NCBI GenBank assembly: GCA_027023165.1
Contig: JALVWX010000228.1
Coordinates: forward strand, 1-6,834
Reading direction: 5' to 3'
DNA: 6,834 nucleotides
DNA from: Thermococcus sp.
Lineage (GTDB): Archaea; Methanobacteriota_B; Thermococci; Thermococcales; Thermococcaceae
The notes under the pieces were generated by a model that saw only the letters and a list, made by a program, of their open reading frames with translations, did not search any database and was not told the DNA's origin. Positions 1 to 4,031 of the stretch are shown in pieces (position 1 is the stretch's first letter; each line of letters opens with the position of its first letter). The translations under genes and the position numbers were made by a program.

Positions 1-758
1 AGGAGCATCGCAACGGTGAGGGCAAGGAAAATCGCCGCCGAGTGGGCTGGGACGCCGGCGAAAGCGGAGAGGTCAACCCTCTCGAAGCCCGCTTTGAGCA
101 GAACTGCGGTCTGGTAGGGGAGGGTGTAGCGTTCGGCGTTCTGGATGTAGGGTATCTGAGGGACGAGGAACTGAAGGACGAAGACTATTCCAAAAGTGGC
201 GAGTGAGGCGTAGAGTGGCCTGCTGATGAGGACCGAGACGAGCATCGAGAGCGCCCCCAGGAGGGCCAGGATGAGAACGCTGACCCCAAGGACGAGCAGG
301 AGGTCGGGAAGCCCCTTCCAGAGGCCGTTGAGGCCGGTTTTGTAAACCACCGGGTTGTAGAGCCAGATCGTCGTGTAGGGAATTCCGAAGAGGACCGCGA
401 GGGCCGAAATCCCCGCCGAGAACTTGGCCGCCACGAGTTCACTAAGCCGCAGCGGCTTCGCGAGGAGGAGCCTGATCGTCCCCCTGTCCATCTCGCTCGC
501 CAGGAGGTCGCACATTAGGATTATCGCTATCAGCTGGCCGATTATGCCGAGCCAGTAGTTTGGAAGCAGGTCGAGCATCATGGCCTCAAAGGCCTTCAGC
601 ATCGGCTCCACGCCCTCTCCAATAGGGTTGGGGCTTAGGAGGTAGATGAGCGACGGGAAGAACGTCACCGCGAAGAGCACCTTAAAGCGTCTTGACCGGA
701 GTATTCTGCGGAGTTCTTCCACGAAAACGACCCAGAAGCCCCTTTCGAAGGTACTCAT
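1..758 (-). CDS. ABC-2 type transporter permease, partial (C-terminus beyond left edge)
   Basis: About 252 residues are visible, from the ATG at 758 down to the edge, with no stop. It is the membrane half of an ABC exporter in the cell membrane; substrate unknown. The N-terminus is a short cytoplasmic amphipathic stretch (FERGFWVVFVEELRRILRSR), followed by a hydrophobic segment around residues 27-41. A second hydrophobic segment at about 69-86 runs into the motif SEMDRGTIRLLLAKPLR (88-104), typical of ABC-2 permeases after the second helix. Further hydrophobic stretches lie at about 115-133, 152-178, 184-200 and 239 onward. The start codon overlaps the TGA of the upstream ATPase gene (ATGA, 755-758), so the two are almost certainly cotranscribed and translationally coupled. 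Family assignment is firm from the motif and the paired ATPase; the transported compound cannot be guessed. Confidence 0.9.
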   Translation of the reverse strand, partial: MSTFERGFWVVFVEELRRILRSRRFKVLFAVTFFPSLIYLLSPNPIGEGVEPMLKAFEAMMLDLLPNYWLGIIGQLIAIILMCDLLASEMDRGTIRLLLAKPLRLSELVAAKFSAGISALAVLFGIPYTTIWLYNPVVYKTGLNGLWKGLPDLLLVLGVSVLILALLGALSMLVSVLISRPLYASLATFGIVFVLQFLVPQIPYIQNAERYTLPYQTAVLLKAGFERVDLSAFAGVPAHSAAIFLALTVAML

Positions 759-1693
759 TCCTTCCACCCCACGTTGAAGCGCTTCATGAGTATCCTTTCG
801 AGGGGGCTGGTGTGCGGCTTGAAGAGCCTGAGGGCGAGCTTTTCTGATGCTATGAAAGCGGGGACCTCCATGAAGAACTCATCGGCGAACCTCTCGTCCA
901 GCTTCACCCGCAAGATTCCCTCTTCCTCCCACGCCTCCCTGACGTAGACCTTGTCCCGAAGGAATTCCAGGAGCCTCTCGTTGTCCGAAACGAGCACATC
1001 GTAGTCCGTCCCCTCGACCTTTGCCAAGTCCCTCACCCTGCCCTGCTCGACGATCTGGCCGTCTTTTATAAGCCCGACGTAGTTGCACGTCCTCTCGATT
1101 TCGCTCACTATATGAGAGCTTAGGAATATCGTTCTACCGCCCTTGGCAAGCTCGAGAACCTTTCCTATGAACTCCATCCTGCCGAGGGGGTCGAGGTTGC
1201 TCGTCGGCTCGTCCAAAATGAGCAGTTCAGGGTTCCCCAGGAGTGCAGTGGCGAAGAGGACCCTCTGCCTCTGGCCGCTGGAAAGCTCCTTGATTCTGTT
1301 GAAGGCGAGCCTCCCGACGTCTGTGTAGGCCATCAGCTCCCTCGCCTGCCTCACCGCCTCCGCCTTGGGAAGCCCTAGGAGGCGCCCCATGTAGGTTAAA
1401 AACTCGAATATCGTCATGTCGTCGTAGGCTATGGGCTTCTCCGGCATGTAGCCGACTTTTCCCATGATTTCAACCCTCTCGCGCGGCATCTCCATGCCGA
1501 AAATCCTGATCTCGCCGTAGGTGGGCTTCAGCGCGCCCGTGAGCATCTTGATGGTGGTGGTTTTTCCGGCCCCGTTCGGGCCTAAGAAGCCGTAGACGAC
1601 TCCCTTAGGAACCTTCAGGTCAAGGTGATATACGACGTTCCTCCTGCCGAAGAACTTCGTCAACTCTCGCGTTTCGATTATGTAGTCGGCCAT
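755..1693 (-). CDS. ABC transporter ATP-binding protein
   Basis: The protein has 312 residues and is the nucleotide-binding subunit that powers the permease encoded just downstream. Motifs in order are Walker A GPNGAGKT (38-45), a Q-loop region GYMPEKP (81-87) with Glu in the usual Gln place, signature LSSGQRQR (137-144), Walker B LLILDEP (157-163) with the catalytic Glu, D-loop SNLD, and the switch His in LSSH (191-194). The NBD fills about residues 4-220. The last 90 residues are an extra C-terminal domain as in DrrA/NatA-type exporters, whose NBDs are also of this length. The ATG at 1693 follows a GGGGGTG ribosome binding site at 5-nt spacing; no earlier in-frame start fits. It overlaps the permease by 4 nt. 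The LSSGQ and Glu variants are seen in this exporter class and do not suggest loss of activity. Substrate is unknown. Confidence 0.95.
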   Translation of the reverse strand: MADYIIETRELTKFFGRRNVVYHLDLKVPKGVVYGFLGPNGAGKTTTIKMLTGALKPTYGEIRIFGMEMPRERVEIMGKVGYMPEKPIAYDDMTIFEFLTYMGRLLGLPKAEAVRQARELMAYTDVGRLAFNRIKELSSGQRQRVLFATALLGNPELLILDEPTSNLDPLGRMEFIGKVLELAKGGRTIFLSSHIVSEIERTCNYVGLIKDGQIVEQGRVRDLAKVEGTDYDVLVSDNERLLEFLRDKVYVREAWEEEGILRVKLDERFADEFFMEVPAFIASEKLALRLFKPHTSPLERILMKRFNVGWKE

Positions 1694-1710
1694 CTACACC
1701 CCCAGATGGC
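1689..1710 (-). promoter_or_regulatory. Perfect 7-bp inverted repeat over the ABC ATPase start codon
   Basis: GCCATCT (1689-1695) and AGATGGC (1704-1710) are exact inverted repeats around an 8-base loop. In the mRNA the start codon would lie in the 3' arm and the GGGGGTG ribosome binding site in the loop. It could act as an RNA hairpin limiting translation or as a DNA operator. The RNA reading requires that transcription starts upstream of 1710; the nearest TATA-like element (1724-1731) would start transcription at about 1702 and omit one arm. Regulatory use is inferred only. Confidence 0.45.
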
Positions 1711-1723
1711 TGTCGAATCGGGA

Positions 1724-1731
1724 CCTAATAA
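1724..1731 (-). promoter_or_regulatory. Candidate TATA box for the ABC exporter operon
   Basis: On the minus strand the sequence GGAAAGGC TTATTAGG is a fair BRE/TATA match (purine-rich element then TTATTAGG). A start about 25 nt downstream falls near 1702, giving a very short leader ending in GGGGGTG and the ATG. A second minus-strand candidate, TTTATTAG at 1783-1790, would give a leader of about 65 nt containing the start-codon hairpin. Which is used is not clear. Confidence 0.4.
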
Positions 1732-1780
1732 GCCTTTCCCGCAGTTTTGTTTGACAAATATCCAAATCGTGGACAAAAAA

Positions 1781-1790
1781 CCTAATAAAC
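1781..1790 (+). promoter_or_regulatory. Candidate promoter of the 93-residue protein gene
   Basis: AAAAAA followed by CCTAATAAAC reads as an A-rich BRE and an imperfect TATA box. Transcription would begin at about 1810-1815, leaving a leader of roughly 25 nt with the ribosome binding site GGGAGGG (1825-1831) six bases before the ATG at 1838. The same nine bases ACCTAATAA occur at 1723-1731 and 1780-1788 in this divergent region. Confidence 0.45.
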
Positions 1791-1837
1791 TCTGGTGTAA
1801 AGTGTTCAAATCAGTAGATTCTTCGGGAGGGATTGGA

Positions 1838-2119
1838 ATGCAGACGCTAAAAAAGCGCCCCAAGTGGGTAACGGGGCTAAGGCAAAAGCTTGAGGAAGCT
1901 CTCAGGGGAAAGAATGGGGCAGGGATTATCGTCGGCAAAGGTGCCCTCAGGGGAAGCGACATGATTGAAATCCTTGAGGTGAAGTTTTTGGAGGGAAAAG
2001 CGGGTCAACCGACGACCAAAATCTCTGAGAACCTTGTCCTGTTCAGCTATCCCGTTGGTGACGACGAGGGGGCCGACGACGTCTACTACAGGCTGATGGG
2101 CATGCTCAGCAGGGTCTGA
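1838..2119 (+). CDS. Small protein of unknown function (93 aa)
   Basis: I do not recognise this family. The 93-residue product is soluble and basic at the N-terminus (MQTLKKRPKW), with a predicted helix (VTGLRQKLEEALRGKNG, 11-27), a strand-rich centre (AGIIVGKGALRGSDMIEILEVKFLEG in two pieces, 28-53), a second strand ENLVLFSYPVG (64-74) and an acidic C-terminal helix (DDEGADDVYYRLMGMLSRV, 75-93). This looks like a compact alpha/beta fold. No Cys pair, signal peptide or membrane segment is present. The frame stays open upstream to 1625, but ATG 1838 is the start because of the ribosome binding site GGGAGGG six bases before it and because the upstream part crosses the divergent promoters and the ABC gene. 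Codon use resembles the neighbours, so it is probably real. It ends 38 bases before the next gene. Confidence 0.8.
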   Translation: MQTLKKRPKWVTGLRQKLEEALRGKNGAGIIVGKGALRGSDMIEILEVKFLEGKAGQPTTKISENLVLFSYPVGDDEGADDVYYRLMGMLSRV

Positions 2120-2123
2120 TTCC

Positions 2124-2138
2124 TTTAGCCTTTTAAGC
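2124..2138 (+). promoter_or_regulatory. TATA-like element before the MBL nuclease gene
   Basis: TTTAGCCTTTTAAGC contains two overlapping TATA-like words. A start about 25 bases downstream would fall at 2150-2160, on or just before the GTG start at 2158, so the transcript would have almost no leader. Read-through from the gene ending at 2119 is equally possible. Confidence 0.35.
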
Positions 2139-2157
2139 TCCGCAGATAAGATGGGAT

Positions 2158-3021
2158 GTGCTGGTTGGAAAAGTCGGTCTCGACAGCTCCTCAAGGATAG
2201 CCTTCCAGAGCCACGCCCATACAGACCACTTCGTCAGCGGGGAGGTCATCTTCGCGACGAGGGCGACAAAGTACCTCAGCCACCTCAGGAAGGGCGGCTT
2301 CTACCGCGAGGTGGACTTTGGAAAGACCTTCTACCTCGGCGATTACAGGGCGAAGCTCTATCCCGCTGGCCACATTCTCGGCTCGGCTGGAATAAAGCTC
2401 TGGCTCGAGAACGGAACGCTCTTCTACACCGGCGACACAAAGTGGTACAAGCTGAGGACTGCAGAGAAGAGCCTCTTCCCGAGGGCGGACTTCCTGATAA
2501 TCGAGGCCACCTTCGGCGTTCCGAGCTTCACCTTTCCAGCTCCTAGGGAGGCAGAAAAGAAGCTGGTTGCCTTCGTGGAGGAGGCCTTGGATCGAGGGAA
2601 GAAACCGGTTCTCTACGTCAACCAGATGGGGAAAGCTCAGGAGATTATGAAGATACTCGACGTCCACGGTTACACGGTTAGGCCGAGCGGGGAGATGATT
2701 AAGGTTGCCCGCGTGTATTCAAAATTTGGAATTAGGTTCGGGAACATAGCGAGCGAAGGCGACGTTGTTCTGCGCTCCTATCGTTTTCCAAGGGTCGAGA
2801 ACTCGCTCTCACCCTGGGAGCTGACTGTCTCGGGCTTTGGGAGGCTTAAGCTGAGCAACCACGCTGACTTCTGGGAGCTTGTGAGAATCGTTGAGCGGGT
2901 CAGGCCGGAGAAAGTCTTCACGGTCTACGGCTTCGCCAATGAGTTTGCGAAAATCCTTGGGGGCATGGGTATCGAGGCACGTTCGATAGGCGTGGACTCG
3001 CCAGTTGATAATTTGTTGTAA
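2158..3021 (+). CDS. MBL-fold/beta-CASP-like exonuclease, mRNA 3'-end processing factor family
   Basis: The 287-residue product is a predicted metal-dependent nuclease or hydrolase acting on nucleic acid. The metallo-beta-lactamase motif HAHTDH lies at 19-24, the third metal-ligand His in YPAGHILGSAG (H72) and the bridging Asp in YTGDTKW (D93). Then come IIEATFG (E116, beta-CASP motif A position), VNQMGKAQE (155-162, the helix seen in beta-CASP proteins) and LSNHADFWEL (H235, motif B position). The third beta-CASP position, normally His in a V-H-G stretch, is Tyr257 in TVYGF. The PAGHILGSAG and TGD spacing resembles COG1236 proteins and DNA-ligase-associated exonucleases. The GTG at 2158 is the only in-frame start after a stop at 2134-2136; only a weak GATGGGAT lies before it. 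No KH domains are present, unlike archaeal CPSF1. The exact substrate is unknown. Confidence 0.88.
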   Translation: MLVGKVGLDSSSRIAFQSHAHTDHFVSGEVIFATRATKYLSHLRKGGFYREVDFGKTFYLGDYRAKLYPAGHILGSAGIKLWLENGTLFYTGDTKWYKLRTAEKSLFPRADFLIIEATFGVPSFTFPAPREAEKKLVAFVEEALDRGKKPVLYVNQMGKAQEIMKILDVHGYTVRPSGEMIKVARVYSKFGIRFGNIASEGDVVLRSYRFPRVENSLSPWELTVSGFGRLKLSNHADFWELVRIVERVRPEKVFTVYGFANEFAKILGGMGIEARSIGVDSPVDNLL

Positions 3022-3056
3022 ATTCCACAATCACCATTGGAGCAGTATTAAATAAT

Positions 3057-3070
3057 GTCCAACATTGGAC
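3057..3070. promoter_or_regulatory. 14-bp palindrome upstream of an RNA promoter
   Basis: GTCCAA and TTGGAC are perfect inverted repeats with a CA spacer, directly upstream of the BRE/TATA at 3073-3086. An extra CATTGGA copy lies at 3035-3041, 28 bases upstream of the same word in the palindrome. Position just above the BRE is where archaeal activators often bind, but the cognate protein is unknown. Confidence 0.5.
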
Positions 3071-3072
3071 GC

Positions 3073-3086
3073 GAAAAGTTAATATA
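3073..3086 (+). promoter_or_regulatory. BRE/TATA promoter driving the structured RNA candidate
   Basis: GAAAAG (BRE-like, 3073-3078) followed by TTAATATA (3079-3086) is a strong archaeal promoter. The expected transcription start, about 25 bases beyond the TATA centre, is at 3108-3112, exactly where the AT-rich spacer gives way to a GC-rich block. Confidence 0.65.
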
Positions 3087-3107
3087 CTTGCAACGCACTA
3101 TCTATTA

Positions 3108-3250
3108 GTGGAAGGCATAGGTTTTCACCCACCCGTTGTAGAAGAAAGGTGCGGGCACGGGGCAGAGACGCCCGCGGCCTCGGAATCGCAGATGAACCCC
3201 ACAACAGCCTGAAGGGGGTGGTGCCGAGGGGCCTTCCCCCCTCCCTTCCC
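3108..3250 (+). ncRNA. Candidate structured non-coding RNA, family unknown
   Basis: The GC content jumps here between AT-rich flanks and no convincing protein is encoded. A long stem joins 3126-3139 to 3201-3205 and 3216-3223 (CACC/GGTG, one bulged C, ACCC/GGGT, then GTTGT/ACAAC with a 10-nt bulge on the 3' side). Inside it a 10-bp hairpin pairs AGGTGCGGGC (3147-3156) with GCCCGC, one bulged G and CCT (3170-3180), loop 3157-3169. GGGG in that loop (3159-3162) can pair with CCCC at 3197-3200 as a pseudoknot. A 3' hairpin GAGGGG/CCCCTC (3226-3243) follows, then a T-rich tract. I considered tRNA, RNase P RNA, SRP RNA, C/D and H/ACA guides; none fits. The 3' end is approximate. It might instead be a leader of hsp20 or a TnpB/omega-RNA remnant. 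Confidence 0.5.
3214..3227 (+). repeat. 14-nt copy of the hsp20 ribosome-binding/start region
   Basis: GGGGGTGGTGCCGA occurs here within the RNA candidate and again at 3433-3446, where it is the ribosome binding site and first base of the hsp20 start codon. After the match the sequences continue GGGGCC and TGGCC. No longer similarity flanks the two copies. Confidence 0.75.
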
Positions 3251-3265
3251 ATTCTGGCTTTCTGA

Positions 3266-3277
3266 ACTTTTCTTCTT
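3266..3277 (+). terminator. T-rich tract after the RNA candidate
   Basis: ACTTTTCTTCTT on the coding strand lies a short way after the last GC-rich hairpin. Archaeal RNA polymerase stops at such U-rich stretches, so this is the most likely 3' boundary region. It is interrupted by C residues and may be leaky. A second run, CCTTTTT, occurs at 3349-3355. Confidence 0.4.
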
Positions 3278-3353
3278 GCCTTGGTGGTGTTTCAAAGTTT
3301 GTTGATTGTTCTTGCATAAATCCCAACAACTCCGGTCAGAGGAATGGCCTTTT

Positions 3354-3373
3354 TGTGTGCTCTAATGTACACA
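3354..3373. promoter_or_regulatory. Imperfect palindrome upstream of the hsp20 promoter
   Basis: TGTGTGC and GTACACA form a 7-bp inverted repeat (one G-T pair) around six bases, ending 14 bases before the hsp20 TATA box. It is a candidate binding site for a second regulator; no protein can be named. Confidence 0.35.
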
Positions 3374-3381
3374 TTGAAACA

Positions 3382-3395
3382 CAAAACTTTATAAA
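3382..3395 (+). promoter_or_regulatory. hsp20 BRE/TATA promoter
   Basis: CAAAAC (BRE-like) followed by TTTATAAA (3388-3395) is a near-perfect archaeal promoter. It places the transcription start at about 3415-3420, inside the palindromic operator that follows, and leaves a leader of about 30 nt. Confidence 0.85.
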
Positions 3396-3403
3396 CCCTT
3401 TCC

Positions 3404-3428
3404 TTTTAGTAACTATCGGTAAACAAAA
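3404..3428. promoter_or_regulatory. Phr-type heat-shock operator over the hsp20 transcription start
   Basis: Two ten-base arms, TTTTAGTAAC and GTAAACAAAA, flank TATCG. They match symmetrically at TTTT/AAAA, at T and A, and at AC/GT. This agrees with the palindrome I recall for Phr, the Thermococcales heat-shock repressor known to bind the promoters of hsp20, a AAA+ ATPase and its own gene. The site sits 8 bases after the TATA box over the predicted start, where a bound protein would block RNA polymerase. The sequence is seen; that Phr binds it is inferred from the family. Confidence 0.8.
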
Positions 3429-3445
3429 TAACGGGGGTGGTGCCG

Positions 3446-3934
3446 ATGGCCTGGAGGAGGGACCGCTACTGGGACCCATTTGACCTGATGAGGGAGATAC
3501 AGGAGGAGATCGACGCCATATTCAGGGACGTTATGCGCGGTCCGAGGCTCTGGGGAGGCAGGGAACCCGCTGAGAGGTACGAAACCGTCAGCGAGACCTG
3601 GAGGGAGCCGTTCGTCGACATCTTCGACCGCGGCGACAGGTTCGTCATAACCGCCGAGCTGCCAGGAGTCAGGAAGGAGGACATCAAGCTCCGCGTCACC
3701 GAGGACACCCTCTACATCGAGGCCCAGATCAAGCGCGAGAAGGAGCTTGAGGAGGAGGGTGCAATAAGGATCGAGCGCTACTACAGCGGCTACAGAAGGG
3801 TCATCAGGCTCCCCGAGGAGGTCATCCCGGAGAAGGCCAAAGCGAGGTACAACAACGGCGTCCTTGAGATCGAGATCCCCAAGAAGAAGCCCACCAAAAC
3901 TGACAAGGAAGGCTTCGAGGTCAAGATTGAATGA
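3446..3934 (+). CDS. hsp20: Small heat shock protein Hsp20 (alpha-crystallin family)
   Basis: The 162-residue product is an ATP-independent holdase forming large cytoplasmic oligomers that keep unfolding proteins soluble. Residues 1-53 are a variable N-terminal arm (DPFDLMREIQEEIDAIF helix at 10-26). The alpha-crystallin domain spans about 54-146: FVDIFDRGDRFVITAELPGV (56-75) and, near its end, the family signature A-x-x-x-N-N-GVLEIEIPK (133-146). The C-terminal tail carries VKI (159-161), matching the I/V-x-I/V anchor that joins dimers into oligomers. Length is as in Pyrococcus Hsp20 proteins. ATG 3446 is preferred over the in-frame GTGs at 3437 and 3440 because these lie inside the ribosome binding site GGGGGTG (3433-3439). 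The gene has its own TATA box and Phr-like operator, and the CDC48-type ATPase follows 97 bases later. Confidence 0.97.
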   Translation: MAWRRDRYWDPFDLMREIQEEIDAIFRDVMRGPRLWGGREPAERYETVSETWREPFVDIFDRGDRFVITAELPGVRKEDIKLRVTEDTLYIEAQIKREKELEEEGAIRIERYYSGYRRVIRLPEEVIPEKAKARYNNGVLEIEIPKKKPTKTDKEGFEVKIE

Positions 3935-3938
3935 CGGC

Positions 3939-3979
3939 TTTTTCGTTTATTTTCAACCCCGCCGGGGGTTGGGTTGAAA
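3939..3979 (+). other. T-rich tract and two mutually exclusive hairpins between hsp20 and the ATPase gene
   Basis: Directly after the hsp20 stop comes CTTTTTCGTTTATTTTC, a possible partial terminator. Then CAACCCC (3954-3960) can pair with GGGGTTG (3965-3971) around a GCCG loop, or TTTCAACCC (3951-3959) can pair with GGGTTGAAA (3971-3979) around 11 bases. Both use the same left arm. TTTATTTT at 3946-3953 is a poor TATA match with no good BRE, so I do not call a promoter for the ATPase gene here. Attenuation or RNA processing in a shared hsp20-ATPase transcript is an inference. Confidence 0.5.
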
Positions 3980-4031
3980 TCAGGAAAACAATCACGATCA
4001 TCGGTCATGAGAAGTTTGGAGGTGGTGAAAA

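Noticed and set aside
185..442. 85-codon minus-strand frame within the permease gene
   Set aside because: Ser/Arg-rich shadow frame; the true frame reads through as an ABC-2 permease with membrane segments.
1625..1837. Upstream extension of the 93-residue protein's frame
   Set aside because: It crosses the ABC ATPase start and both divergent promoters; the ATG at 1838 has a good ribosome binding site.
2151..2546. 131-codon plus-strand frame starting at ATG 2151
   Set aside because: It overlaps the MBL nuclease gene in another frame and encodes an Arg/Pro/Leu-rich sequence with no motif.
3159..3203. GGGG...CCCC followed by ACA, as in an H/ACA guide RNA
   Set aside because: No proper upper stem, K-turn or guide pocket forms between the arms, and the 10-bp hairpin at 3147-3180 competes.
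3189..3212. GATGA (3191-3195) and CTGA (3209-3212), which look like C and D boxes of a guide RNA
   Set aside because: The C box is incomplete, there is no second C'/D' pair, and no terminal stem brackets them; the GC-rich fold does not fit a C/D sRNA.
3105..3329. 74-codon minus-strand open frame over the RNA candidate
   Set aside because: Low-complexity product, no ribosome binding site or promoter on that strand, and the plus-strand promoter and RNA fold explain the region better.
3287..3382. Nine-base inverted repeat GTGTTTCAA / TTGAAACAC flanking the hsp20 upstream region
   Set aside because: A 9-bp match separated by 78 bases is not unlikely in a region this size; no transposon ends or target duplication accompany it.
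3437..3445. Earlier GTG start for Hsp20 giving three extra residues (MVP)
   Set aside because: The GTG lies within the ribosome binding site GGGGGTG itself; the ATG at 3446 has the correct spacing.
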